A stretch of DNA of 17,985 bases from Chloroflexota bacterium. Lineage in GTDB: Bacteria; Chloroflexota; Dormibacteria; Dormibacterales; Dormibacteraceae. Under the pieces are notes generated by a model, which did no database searches, had not been told where the DNA came from, and saw only the letters and a program-made list of their open reading frames with translations. A program made the position numbers and the translations under genes. This document shows, one piece after another, positions 1-6,688 of this stretch; position 1 is the first letter of the stretch; each line of letters starts with the position of its first letter. The DNA lies in NCBI GenBank assembly GCA_005880175.1, contig VBJR01000151.1:1-17985 (forward strand). The letters run 5' to 3'.

Positions 1-251
1 CGTGCCTGCTGGTCGCCCGGTCCGTGCCCTGCCTGGGTCCGGTTACGCGGGCCGGCTGCGGCGCGATCTGCCCGGCGTACGGCCGCGGCTGCTATGGCTG
101 CTTCGGGCCGGCCGAGTCCGCCACCACGGCGGCGCTCGGGCCGGCCTGGGAGCGGGTGGGCGCACGGGCCGGCGACCTGAAACGGGCGCTCCGCGGCGTG
201 AACGCGTGGGCCCCGGCCTTCCGCGAAGGGGACGATGAGGATGGGCACTGA
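1..251 (+). CDS. hyhS: [NiFe] hydrogenase small subunit, C-terminal part (group 3b-like)
   Basis: This is the 3' end of a gene whose start lies before the window; the reading frame begins at base 3. The visible ~82 residues contain a Cys-rich stretch ([18 protein letters not shown], then [13 protein letters not shown]). This is the arrangement of Fe-S cluster ligands at the C-terminus of cytoplasmic [NiFe] hydrogenase small subunits. In the family, this subunit carries electrons from the Ni-Fe site towards flavin/NAD(P)-binding partners. The stop overlaps the start of the large subunit by 11-17 bases, so the two are translationally coupled. Assignment to group 3b rests mainly on the adjacent large subunit. 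The diaphorase-like subunits expected upstream are outside the window. Confidence 0.85.
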   Translation, partial: CLLVARSVPCLGPVTRAGCGAICPAYGRGCYGCFGPAESATTAALGPAWERVGARAGDLKRALRGVNAWAPAFREGDDEDGH

Positions 252-1542
252 GAACCGCACGATCCGCGTCGGCGACATCGCCCGGGTCGAGGGCGAGGGC
301 GCGCTCCGGGTCCGCGTTCGTGGCGGCCGCGTGGAGCGTGTCGAGCTGGACGTGTTCGAGCCGCCACGCTACTTCGAGGCGCTGCTGCGCGGCCGCACGT
401 ACCTGGAGCCGGTGGACATCACGGCCCGGATCTGCGGCATCTGCCCGGTGGCGTACCAGCTCACCGCGGCGCAGGCCATCGAGGCGGCGTGCGGGGTGGT
501 GGTCGACGGGCCGATCCGCGACCTGCGCCGGCTGCTGTACTGCGGTGAGTGGATCCAGAGCCACGCCCTGCACGTGTACCTGCTCCACGCGCCCGACTTC
601 CTCGGCTGCGACAGCGTGGTGGAGGTGGCGCGCGACCACCCGGAGGTGGTGCGCCGGGGGCTGCGCCTGAAGAAGGCCGGCAACCGCCTGATGGAGGTGG
701 TGGGCGGCCGGGCCGTCCATCCGGTCAACCCGCGCGTGGGCGGGTTCCACCGGGCGCCCGACCGGCGCTCGCTCGCTGACCTGATCGACCCGCTGGAAGA
801 GGCCCGAGAGGACGCCCTGGCCACGGTGCGCTGGGCGGCGGGCCTGGACTTCCCGGACCTGGAGGTGGACGCCGAGCTGGTCGCGCTCCGGGCGCCGGGC
901 GAGTACGCGATCGACCGCGGCCGGGTCGTGTCCAGCGGTGGCCTCGACCTCCCGCCCGACCGGTTCGGCGAGCACTTCACGGAGTCGCAGGTGCCGCACT
1001 CGACGGCGCTGGTCTCGACGCTCGGCGGCCGCACGTACCTGGTCGGCCCGCTGGCGCGGTACTCGCTGGGCTCCGACCGGCTGCTGCCGGAGGCCCGGGC
1101 CGCGGCCCGAGAGGCCGGCCTCGGCCCGACCTGCCGGAACCCGTTCCGCAGCATCGTGGTGCGGAGCCTGGAGCTCCTCCAGGCCTGCTCGGAGGCGCTC
1201 ACGATCCTGCGCGGCTACCGGCCGCCTGAGCCGTCGTTCGTGGAGGTGCGGCCCAGGGCGGGCGAGGGCAGCGCGTGCACCGAGGCGCCGCGCGGCCTGC
1301 TGTACCACCGGTACCGGCTGGACGAGGAGGGCCGGATCGTGACGGCGACGATCGTGCCTCCCACCTCGCAGAACCAGCTGGCCATCGAGGCCGACCTGCG
1401 GCGCCTGGTGGAGCGGGGCCTGGACCTGCCCGATGCCGACCTGGCGCACCTGTGCGAGCGCGGCGTCCGCAACCACGACCCCTGCATCTCGTGCGCCGCG
1501 CACTTCCTGCGGCTGGACGTGGACCGGGGGCCGGCGTCGTGA
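235..1542 (+). CDS. hyhL: [NiFe] hydrogenase large (catalytic) subunit, group 3b-like
   Basis: This 435-residue protein carries both Ni-binding motifs. The N-terminal one is [11 protein letters not shown] with Cys67 and Cys70. The C-terminal one is DPCISCAAH with Cys417, Cys420 and His423. These four Cys hold the Ni-Fe(CN)2CO centre that interconverts H2 with protons and electrons. [11 protein letters not shown] and the ~430-residue length are typical of cytoplasmic bidirectional NAD(P)-linked group 3b enzymes. Twelve residues follow His423; in the family a C-terminal tail is usually clipped by a HybD/HycI-type endopeptidase, for which no gene is visible here. Start: ATG at 235 or ATG at 241; both overlap the small-subunit stop. 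Group 3b enzymes in mycobacteria are known to be hypoxia-regulated, which fits the stress genes downstream. The class is certain; the exact subgroup is an inference. Confidence 0.93.
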   Translation: MRMGTENRTIRVGDIARVEGEGALRVRVRGGRVERVELDVFEPPRYFEALLRGRTYLEPVDITARICGICPVAYQLTAAQAIEAACGVVVDGPIRDLRRLLYCGEWIQSHALHVYLLHAPDFLGCDSVVEVARDHPEVVRRGLRLKKAGNRLMEVVGGRAVHPVNPRVGGFHRAPDRRSLADLIDPLEEAREDALATVRWAAGLDFPDLEVDAELVALRAPGEYAIDRGRVVSSGGLDLPPDRFGEHFTESQVPHSTALVSTLGGRTYLVGPLARYSLGSDRLLPEARAAAREAGLGPTCRNPFRSIVVRSLELLQACSEALTILRGYRPPEPSFVEVRPRAGEGSACTEAPRGLLYHRYRLDEEGRIVTATIVPPTSQNQLAIEADLRRLVERGLDLPDADLAHLCERGVRNHDPCISCAAHFLRLDVDRGPAS

Positions 1543-1557
1543 CCGTGCGTCGTCCGC

Positions 1558-1574
1558 GACGGGGCCGCCCCGTC
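1558..1574. terminator. Hairpin between convergent gene ends
   Basis: GACGGGG-CCG-CCCCGTC is a perfect 7-bp stem with a 3-base loop. It begins 16 bases after the hydrogenase large-subunit stop and ends 36 bases before the stop of the opposing gene at 1611. There is no T-tract on either side, which is common for terminators in high-GC actinobacteria. Its position between convergent genes suggests bidirectional termination; this is inferred from structure and place only. Confidence 0.5.
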
Positions 1575-1610
1575 CTCGCGCCGGCCCCTCGACGCTGGCC
1601 CTGGTCCTCC

Positions 1611-1940
1611 TCAGCCGCAGTTCGAGTGTCGCGCCGCGACCAGGACCAGCGGCCCCAGGCCCGCGTCCATCGCGCAGCGGCGAAGGGACGCGGCGGCCCG
1701 GTCCACCGCGTCGGTGAGGTCGCGCGCCTCGACGGTCAGGTCGACCAGCAGGAACCGGCCGCCGCAGTGCGGCCGGACCGCCACCGCGCCGACGCCCGGG
1801 ACCCACGCCAGCGGGCGGGCGACCGCCTCGGCGCGGTCGGGCGTGACCGCGGCCGCGCCCGGCAGCAGCTCGGCGTCGAGCGTGAGCTCCCACCTGCGGC
1901 ACATGGTCACGGTGGACGGGGACAGGAGCTCGGTCCTCAT
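1611..1940 (-). CDS. Small hypothetical protein (109 aa)
   Basis: I do not recognise this family. The 109-residue protein alternates short strands and helices, with two beta-like segments (GVGAVAVRPH and RFLLVDLTV) followed by an Ala-rich helix, suggesting a compact ferredoxin-like alpha/beta fold. This is inference from pattern only. It ends in RHSNCG. The ATG at 1940 is well supported by GGAGGT six bases upstream. It follows the gene 2221-1970 by only 29 bases on the same strand, so the two probably form an operon whose promoter lies upstream of 2221. It converges on the hydrogenase operon. Confidence 0.72.
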   Translation of the reverse strand: MRTELLSPSTVTMCRRWELTLDAELLPGAAAVTPDRAEAVARPLAWVPGVGAVAVRPHCGGRFLLVDLTVEARDLTDAVDRAAASLRRCAMDAGLGPLVLVAARHSNCG

Positions 1941-1969
1941 CGCGGTACCTCCGGCACCCTCCCCTCGAT

Positions 1970-2221
1970 TCAGTCCAGGGGGTCGCCCACGGGGTGCCAG
2001 TGATGCCCGTCCAGCGCGGCCTTCCCGGCCTTCTCGGGGACCTCGACCTTCGCGTGCTCGGCCGGCTCGATCGTCACCAGCATGTCCTCGCCCGCGACGG
2101 CCACGGTCTCGAAGCCGTTCGGGCCGGACCGCTGGATCTGCACCAGCTCGCCCTCCACCTCCAGGTGGTCGGCGCCGCGAATGGTGAACATCGCCTTTCC
2201 CAAGATCACCTGAGCGTTCAT
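1970..2221 (-). CDS. Small hypothetical protein (83 aa)
   Basis: I do not recognise this family. The 83-residue soluble protein is rich in beta-strand pattern (MFTIRGADHLEVEGELVQI and FETVAVAGEDMLVTIEP) with an acidic/His tail (DGHHWHPVGDPLD). It could be a small beta-barrel, but I see no catalytic motif. The start ATG at 2221 is preceded by AGGAGG six bases upstream. It is the first gene of a probable two-gene minus-strand operon. Two G/C dyads resembling DosR/DevR boxes lie 49 and 95 bases upstream of the start, so hypoxia or redox control is plausible but unproven. Confidence 0.75.
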   Translation of the reverse strand: MNAQVILGKAMFTIRGADHLEVEGELVQIQRSGPNGFETVAVAGEDMLVTIEPAEHAKVEVPEKAGKAALDGHHWHPVGDPLD

Positions 2222-2270
2222 GTGGACCTCCTCATGAGCTCATGCTGGGCCGCCCGGTAAAGGCCGCCCA

Positions 2271-2284
2271 GGGTCCTTCCGCCC
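2271..2284. promoter_or_regulatory. DosR/DevR-like box (one mismatch)
   Basis: GGGTC-CTTC-CGCCC matches the dyad GGGNC-N4-GNCCC with one mismatch (C for G at position 10). It lies 49 bases upstream of the minus-strand start at 2221. DosR/DevR binds a palindrome of this type in mycobacteria; the identification here is by similarity and position only. Confidence 0.35.
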
Positions 2285-2316
2285 CTCCGGCGCGGCCCTG
2301 ACGGACACGCCGGCGA

Positions 2317-2330
2317 GGGACGTTCGGCCC
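2317..2330. promoter_or_regulatory. DosR/DevR-like box (exact dyad)
   Basis: GGGAC-GTTC-GGCCC fits GGGNC-N4-GNCCC exactly. It is the distal partner of the box at 2271, 95 bases upstream of the start at 2221. Paired boxes are typical of strongly DosR-induced promoters in mycobacteria. The assignment is an inference from the pattern. Confidence 0.42.
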
Positions 2331-2480
2331 CGTCTGAGGAGGGTCTTCGCGCCGATGCTGGACCGCGGCCGGCAGAGTGCGAGGCCCGGCCGGAAGTCGA
2401 GGGTGGGAGCGCGCCCGCGGCCCGTGTCGCGGGGCCGGCGCCACCGGTGGCGGGTCGGCCGCGCCGGCGCTCCACCGCCG

Positions 2481-2512
2481 CGGGGCCCCGGGGCCGCGGC
2501 CCCGGGGCCCCG
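2481..2512. terminator. 32-bp perfect G/C palindrome
   Basis: Bases 2481-2512 form a perfect inverted repeat centred on CCGCGG. It consists only of C and G, with runs of four. It begins 39 bases beyond the stop of the minus-strand gene ending at 2552, so as RNA it would fold into a 16-bp stem, losing a few central pairs to the loop. No T-tract follows on the minus strand. Most likely it is a hairpin terminator or mRNA-stabilising end. A binding site for a dimeric protein is the alternative. Confidence 0.5.
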
Positions 2513-2551
2513 GTCGTCAGGACGCCTTCGCCTCGGGCTGACGAGACTCGG

Positions 2552-3001
2552 TCAGGACGCCGGAGCCAGGGTCACCGGCGGCGGGACGGCGCTGGTCCCT
2601 GCGGTGGCCGGCGCCGTGGAGTCCGGGCCGACCAGCAGGTACACGATCATGGCCACGAGGCCGGCGATGGCGAGGCCGACCAGGCCGGCCACGCCCGCGA
2701 GCAGCAGCACGATGAACCAGGTCCTGTCCGCCAGCGCGTAGGTGTTGACGAGGGCACCGATCCAGGCCACGAGCTGGGCGATGCCGCCGGCCAGCACGAC
2801 GACCGCGCCGATCGAGATCAGCGCGACCATCCACCAGAAGAACGCGTCCATGCTGGGCGCGAACTCGCTGGCGTTCGGCTCGCCGCTCCACGTGCCGCCG
2901 TAGGCCAGCATCAGGAACGTGCCGGCCAGGATCGCGACCACGCCGCCGGCGATCCCGGCCAGGCCGCCGAGCCAGGCGCGAATGATTGTGGACTTCCGCA
3001 T
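2552..3001 (-). CDS. Small integral membrane protein (149 aa), unknown function
   Basis: I do not recognise a named family. The 149-residue protein is almost entirely membrane segments. A first hydrophobic helix lies at about residues 8-31, a second long pair around FFWWMVALISIGAVVVLAG and AQLVAWIGAL, and a final long stretch at about 107-132. A short Ala/Pro/Thr-rich tail ends the protein. The loop after helix 1 (GGTWSGEPNASEF) probably faces outward. The start ATG at 3001 has a strong AGGAGGTGA seven bases upstream and is far better than the upstream in-frame codons. A DosR-like box lies 47 bases upstream. It is divergent from the hydrolase gene at 3125. Confidence 0.8.
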   Translation of the reverse strand: MRKSTIIRAWLGGLAGIAGGVVAILAGTFLMLAYGGTWSGEPNASEFAPSMDAFFWWMVALISIGAVVVLAGGIAQLVAWIGALVNTYALADRTWFIVLLLAGVAGLVGLAIAGLVAMIVYLLVGPDSTAPATAGTSAVPPPVTLAPAS

Positions 3002-3048
3002 GGGTTCACCTCCTGACTCCACCCTGCGCCGCTCCGCGGGCCGGCCAA

Positions 3049-3062
3049 GGGCCGTCCGTCCC
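3049..3062. promoter_or_regulatory. DosR/DevR-like box (exact dyad)
   Basis: GGGCC-GTCC-GTCCC fits GGGNC-N4-GNCCC exactly. It lies 47 bases upstream of the minus-strand start at 3001, almost the same spacing as the proximal box before 2221. It also lies 50 bases upstream of the -10 hexamer of the divergent gene at 3125. Assigned by pattern and position. Confidence 0.4.
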
Positions 3063-3112
3063 GCCAGGGCCGGGGCGTCCGACATCGTTCGCCGCTCGGC
3101 GGTACGGCGCGG

Positions 3113-3124
3113 TACCATCGCCTC
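3113..3124 (+). promoter_or_regulatory. Likely leaderless promoter (-10 TACCAT)
   Basis: TACCAT at 3113-3118 fits the actinobacterial -10 pattern TANNNT and ends six bases before the ATG at 3125. Transcription would therefore start at or next to the A of the ATG. There is no Shine-Dalgarno sequence before this ATG. Leaderless mRNAs are common in actinobacteria. A -35 hexamer is not clear (TTCGCC at 3088 is poorly spaced). Confidence 0.45.
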
Positions 3125-4012
3125 ATGCGCCGCTCGTGCGGCCAGGTTCTCGCGGGCCTCGCGGGCGTACTGGCGACGATCCTCATGGCGATCTGGGTGG
3201 GAGGCTCCTACGTCGCCGAACGGGTGACGCTGCACCCCCGCCACTGGGGAGTCGGCCCCACGCCGGCCCAGTACGGCCACGCGTACCAGGACGTCTCTTT
3301 CCGCGACCACGCCGGCCTCACGCTGCGGGGCTGGTGGATCCCGGGCACGCGAAACGAGACGATCGTGATGATCCACGGGTGGACCAGCAGCCGGGCCGAG
3401 CCGATGAGCAAGGCCGGCTACCTGCTGGACGCCGGGTACAACGTGCTGGTCTTCGACCTCCGCGGCCACGGCCAGTCGGACGGCGACTACACCACGCTCG
3501 GCCTGACCGAGCCCGACGACGTGGAGGCCGCGGTGGCGTTCGCCCGCTCCCGGGACCCGGGGCCGGTCGCGCTGCTGGGCTACTCGATGGGCGGTGCGCT
3601 GGCGGTCGAGACCGGCGCGCGAGACGCCGATGTGGCGGCGGTCGTGGAGGACAGCGGCTACGGCGACCTGGCCAACGTGTTCCGGGCCGGGTTCCAGCGC
3701 GAGACCAGCCTGCCCGCGATGCCGTTCGGGCTCCCGCTGATGGCGATCGGCCAGCTCGACCTGCACCTGTCGCCCGGCGCCGTGCGGCCGGTGGTCGACG
3801 CGGCGCGCCTGCACAAGCCGCTGCTGGCCATCGTCGGGACGGCCGACCGGGTGGTGCCGCCCGGCGAGGGCTTCGACCTGTTCCACGCCGCGCCGGGCCC
3901 GAAGCAGCTCCTCGTGGTCCCCGGCGCCGGCCACGTGGCCGGCTACCAGGTGGATCGGGCGGAGTACGAGCGGACGGTGCTGGCCTTCCTGGTGACCGCC
4001 CTCGGCCGGTAG
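3125..4012 (+). CDS. Membrane-anchored alpha/beta hydrolase (S9/S33-like)
   Basis: This 295-residue serine hydrolase has one N-terminal hydrophobic anchor at about residues 9-30 and then an alpha/beta-hydrolase domain facing outward. The triad is readable: nucleophile Ser154 in GYSMGG, Asp241 in GTADRVVP and His270 in GAGHVAGY. The oxyanion region is IHGWTSSR, and DLRGHGQSDG is the typical loop after strand 4. The family hydrolyses esters or peptides; the substrate cannot be told. Similar membrane-tethered members are often annotated alpha/beta fold hydrolase or alpha/beta superfamily peptidase. The start at 3125 lacks a Shine-Dalgarno but fits a leaderless promoter. Ends in TAG. Confidence 0.9.
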   Translation: MRRSCGQVLAGLAGVLATILMAIWVGGSYVAERVTLHPRHWGVGPTPAQYGHAYQDVSFRDHAGLTLRGWWIPGTRNETIVMIHGWTSSRAEPMSKAGYLLDAGYNVLVFDLRGHGQSDGDYTTLGLTEPDDVEAAVAFARSRDPGPVALLGYSMGGALAVETGARDADVAAVVEDSGYGDLANVFRAGFQRETSLPAMPFGLPLMAIGQLDLHLSPGAVRPVVDAARLHKPLLAIVGTADRVVPPGEGFDLFHAAPGPKQLLVVPGAGHVAGYQVDRAEYERTVLAFLVTALGR

Positions 4013-4127
4013 CCGGGACGACCTGACCGGCGAGATCGAGGCGGCCTCCGCAGAAGGTGACCTCTCATCCGCCGGACGGCGGCGGACGGCGCTCCGGCCA
4101 ATTGCCCGGCCGTCCGAGGGCCGGCGG

Positions 4128-4469
4128 CTACCGCCGCCGCCTCACCAGCCCGGCTCGCAGGCGCCCGCCGCGCCGCCGCTGCTCGCCCATGACGTTGGCG
4201 CCGAACAGCGCGAAGCCCCAGTTGACGTTGATCGTCGACGTCGGCGCCCCGCGCCGGCCGGTCGCACTCGCGGCCGCCCTGCGGGTGCGCAGGACCGCGG
4301 CCATTGCCGTGGCGAGCACGGCGGCCGCCACGCTCAGGGCCGTGGCGAGGAGCAGGGGCCGGCGGAGCCTCTCGACCGGCCCGGCGATCGCGCCAGGCAG
4401 CGGGGCGGCGGCCGCCGAGTCCGCGGTGGCTGCCGGCCTCGCGACTGTGGTGTCACGCATCGTCGTCAT
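4128..4469 (-). CDS. Hypothetical single-pass membrane protein (113 aa)
   Basis: I do not recognise this protein. It has an Ala-rich N-terminus, one predicted membrane helix (LLLATALSVAAAVLATAMAAVL, about residues 40-61), a short soluble stretch (TINVNWGFALFGANVMG) and a strongly basic Arg-rich tail. The start ATG at 4469 lies inside the end of the upstream gene (the upstream stop is 4455-4453), which argues for translational coupling. GGGGAG just upstream can serve as a ribosome-binding site; a second in-frame ATG at 4460 is possible. It converges on the hydrolase gene. Low-complexity composition leaves moderate doubt that it is expressed. Confidence 0.55.
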   Translation of the reverse strand: MTTMRDTTVARPAATADSAAAAPLPGAIAGPVERLRRPLLLATALSVAAAVLATAMAAVLRTRRAAASATGRRGAPTSTINVNWGFALFGANVMGEQRRRGGRLRAGLVRRRR

Positions 4470-4800
4470 CTCCCCGGGCCGGCTCGCCCAGGCCCCAGCC
4501 GGCGCGGCGGCGCCGCGGCAGCGCGGCGTCCTGCGCCTCGTACACACGCTCCATCAGGGCCGGCACCGTCTCGGGCGGCGCCGTCGACTCCTCCCGGCGC
4601 ATCGCCTCCGCGATGAGCTCGGCCGCCCGGCGCCGGCAGGCGTCGGGCGCCTCCGCCATGCCGCGGAGGTTCAGCTCCTCCAGATCGAGCAGCAGGTCGT
4701 CGAGCGCGGCCACCAGCGCCGACAGGCGTCGCGCCCGCTGGCGCTGCGCCTCGGCCGCCTCGGCGGCTCGCCGGATCTCGTGACTGGCCGTCTCCAACAT
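4453..4800 (-). CDS. Hypothetical helical/coiled-coil protein (115 aa)
   Basis: I do not recognise this family. The protein is nearly all amphipathic helix, charged and Ala/Leu-rich (for example IRRAAEAAEAQRQRARRLSA and DDLLLDLEELNL), with an acidic tail (GEPARGDDDDA). This suggests a coiled-coil or helical bundle adaptor. The start is taken at ATG 4800; no strong Shine-Dalgarno is visible, so a start further upstream cannot be excluded. It overlaps the next gene by 17 bases. It is divergent from the USP gene at 5035, and the shared 234-base intergenic region has a DosR-like site. Confidence 0.6.
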   Translation of the reverse strand: MLETASHEIRRAAEAAEAQRQRARRLSALVAALDDLLLDLEELNLRGMAEAPDACRRRAAELIAEAMRREESTAPPETVPALMERVYEAQDAALPRRRRAGWGLGEPARGDDDDA

Positions 4801-4984
4801 GGCTCTGTCAGCGTCTCGCGCCGCCCGCCTGGTAGCCAGTGCCTTCCGGCCCGACGCCCCGGGGGCGGCCGCCTCTACGCGCCGGACGGAGAGCGCCGCG
4901 TGCTCTCTGCGCCGCTGCGCAGAGGGACCCGGCGCGCTCGGCAACCTGACGCAAGGCAGCCGGCCCGGACGCTCCTGAGCCCGG

Positions 4985-4998
4985 GTGCCGTTGGACCC
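4985..4998. promoter_or_regulatory. DosR/DevR-like box (one mismatch)
   Basis: GTGCC-GTTG-GACCC matches GGGNC-N4-GNCCC with one mismatch. Its core CCGTTGG is shared with the box at 7195. It ends 36 bases upstream of the USP start at 5035. Universal stress proteins are classic DosR targets in mycobacteria; the link here is inferred. Confidence 0.33.
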
Positions 4999-5034
4999 TG
5001 TCGGCCGTCCTCGGCGAGACACACGCTGGGGTCG

Positions 5035-5880
5035 ATGGATACGTTGGATACCGGCGGCAGGAGGCTGCGGAGGGTGCTGTTCGCGACCGACCGCTCCGCC
5101 GCCTCCCGGGCCGCCCTGATCGCCGTCGCCGGCCTCGCCACCGGCGGCGGGACCGAGGTCGTGGTCCTCCACGTGGACGACCGCGGCCGGCCGGCGGAGG
5201 CCCTGGGCCTGGCCGCGGGGGTCACCGACGGCCTCATCTCGCTGGCCGTGGACGCCCGGACCGAGGTGCGCCGGGCCCGGAACGGCGGCGTGGCCGCCGA
5301 GATCGCGGCCGCCGCCGAGCAGCACCGCTCGGACCTGGTCGTCATCGGCTCCCGGGGTCGCTCCGACCTCGGCGGCCTGCTCCTGGGCAGCGTCGGCCAC
5401 CGGGTCCTGGAGCGCGTCTCCTGCCCGGTTCTCCTGGTCCGGGCCGGGCGCCGCGCCTCCGGACGCCGCCGCCGGCTCCTGCTCGCGGTCGCCGGCGACG
5501 AGGACCTCGACGAGCTGGTCCGCACGACCGCCGCGGTGGCCGAGCGCGATGCCGGCATCCTGGTGCTGCACCTGTTGGCGCCCGGCGCCGGCGACCTCCA
5601 GCTCGCCCTCTCCGAGCAGCTGGTCCAGCGGACGGTGCTCGGCCTGCGCCGCTGCGGCGTCCGCGCCCGCGGCCGCGTGGGCGCCGGGGTCCACGGCACC
5701 GCCGGCGAGATCGTCAGGACGGCGGGGGCCTACGGCGCCGACCTCGTCGTGATGGGCTCCCGGCGCCTGCCGGCGCGGGCGGCCCTGCTCCACGGCAGCG
5801 TGTCGCACGGCGTCGTCCGGTCCTCCGACGTGCCGGTGCTGATCGGCGCGCCGGAACCGCACGAGGAGGGACAGCGATGA
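5035..5880 (+). CDS. Tandem-domain universal stress protein (281 aa)
   Basis: This 281-residue protein has two USP (HUP-fold) domains, about residues 10-137 and 143-275. Domain 1 has VLFATDRS with the conserved Asp19 and the ATP-binding pattern G-2x-G-9x-GS starting at Gly105 (GSRGRSDLGGLLLGS). Domain 2 keeps LVVMGSR and HGSVSHGV but replaces the second Gly with Arg, so it probably does not bind ATP the same way. USPs of this type bind ATP and help actinobacteria survive hypoxia and growth arrest. The ATG at 5035 was chosen because domain 1 begins right after it; the long open frame upstream shows no homology. Its stop overlaps the next USP gene by 4 bases (ATGA), forming an operon. Confidence 0.92.
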   Translation: MDTLDTGGRRLRRVLFATDRSAASRAALIAVAGLATGGGTEVVVLHVDDRGRPAEALGLAAGVTDGLISLAVDARTEVRRARNGGVAAEIAAAAEQHRSDLVVIGSRGRSDLGGLLLGSVGHRVLERVSCPVLLVRAGRRASGRRRRLLLAVAGDEDLDELVRTTAAVAERDAGILVLHLLAPGAGDLQLALSEQLVQRTVLGLRRCGVRARGRVGAGVHGTAGEIVRTAGAYGADLVVMGSRRLPARAALLHGSVSHGVVRSSDVPVLIGAPEPHEEGQR

Positions 5881-6344
5881 GTCACGAGCGCAGTTCGATG
5901 GACAGGATCGTGGTCGGCATCGACGGGTCCGAGGGATCCGCCGCCGCTCTGCGCTGGGCCGCGCCGCTGGCCGCGGCGACCGGCGCCGAGGTGGTGGTCG
6001 TCCACGTGATCGACCCGGACACGTACGACCTCCGCTCGCTCGGCCTCCCGCGCGCGGTCCTCAACGAGGACGACTGGCGCGAGGAGATCGAGGACGAGCT
6101 CGAGGCCAGGTGGTGCACGCCGCTGGTCGAGGCCGGGGTGCCGTACCGCGCCCGGGTCGAGGAGGGCCGCGCCGGCCCCCGCCTGGCCGAGATCGCCGAG
6201 TAGGAGCATGCCGACCTTCTGGTGACCGGGCACCGCGGGCTGAGCGGCCTGGCCGAGCTGGTGCACGGCAGCGTCGGCGCCTATGTGACCCACCACGCGA
6301 CCTGCCCGGTGGCGATCGTGCCGGCAGAGCCGCAGGCCGCCTGA
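5877..6344 (+). pseudogene. Single-domain universal stress protein interrupted by in-frame TAG
   Basis: The frame codes for a complete single USP domain of 155 codons apart from one TAG at codon 109 (6201-6203). Before it are RIVVGIDGSEGS, with the family Asp, and VVVVHVIDPDTY. After it the same frame continues with HADLLVTG and an intact ATP-binding pattern G-2x-G-9x-GS (GHRGLSGLAELVHGS), then CPVAIVPAEPQAA and TGA. One base change (TAG from GAG, CAG or AAG) would restore it. The 108-residue product made as written would lack the ATP loop. The start ATG has GAGGAGGG upstream and overlaps the preceding stop. It is either a recent nonsense mutation or a sequencing error; TAG is a normal stop elsewhere in this window. 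Confidence 0.85.
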
Positions 6345-6626
6345 GCGGCGTCGCGACCTGCCGGGCCTGCCTGTCGAGCGCGCAGCCCCGCGGCCGGTCC
6401 GTTGCCGCTCGCGTGCATCGGTGCGGAGCCTTCGGCCGTCAGGAGATCGAGCGCGGACGACCAGGCCCGGATCGCCACGCCTGCGATCAGGACGAGGATG
6501 GCGACCACCCTCCGGGCGGTCGGGCGGACCGCCCACGTGGAGGACGGACGGATGGAGGACGTTCAGGATCGCCCCGATCACCAGGAAGGGCAGGGTGAAC
6601 AGGGCGATCTCGTCGCCGCTTCCCAC
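6345..6626 (-). pseudogene. Broken small membrane gene, ICMT-like N-terminal remnant
   Basis: From a GTG at 6626 the minus strand encodes a start resembling isoprenylcysteine carboxyl methyltransferase (ICMT)-like membrane proteins (DEIALFTLPFLVIGAILNVLHP, then HVGGPP). After that the frame loses sense. Skipping one base near 6515-6535 restores a second membrane helix (RRVVAILVLIAGVAIRAWSSALDLL). The conserved part expected next in the family (a GPY..vrHP-like substrate loop and the SAM-binding C-terminus) is absent. The sequence therefore looks truncated as well as frameshifted, i.e. a decayed gene. It sits 62 bases downstream of the gene ending at 6689 and runs into the 3' end of the USP gene. 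The family match is from memory of its N-terminal pattern. Confidence 0.45.
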
Positions 6627-6688
6627 GAGCGTTCTCAGCTTCGTTTCGATCCTCGATCACGTCATGGCGCCGCCCCGGCTCGGCCGGC

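Larger units (their letters stand above)
2222..2551. other. 330-base intergenic region with two dyads and one long palindrome
   Basis: No convincing gene is present; the open frames here show no recognisable domain and overlap promoter elements. The stretch holds the ribosome-binding site and promoter region of the gene starting at 2221, two DosR-like dyads (2271-2284 and 2317-2330), and a 32-bp perfect palindrome (2481-2512) just past the stop of the gene ending at 2552. The rest is extremely GC-rich sequence in which I see no further structure. Confidence 0.6.

Noticed and set aside
43..1902. 619-codon open frame on the minus strand opposite the hydrogenase gene
   Set aside because: It is antisense to a gene with unmistakable [NiFe] motifs and consists of Arg/Ala/Gly-rich low-complexity sequence, as expected for the shadow frame of GC-rich DNA.
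3002..3934. Upstream extension of the 149-aa membrane protein
   Set aside because: It is antisense to the alpha/beta hydrolase; the ATG at 3001 has a near-perfect ribosome-binding site.
4057..5034. N-terminal extension of the tandem USP frame
   Set aside because: The extra 326 codons cover two minus-strand genes and a promoter region and show no domain; the USP fold begins just after ATG 5035.
6201..6203. TAG read as an amino acid (amber recoding)
   Set aside because: The hydrolase gene (4012), the gene ending at 4128 and the RiPP precursor (16852) all end in TAG at sensible positions, so TAG acts as stop here.
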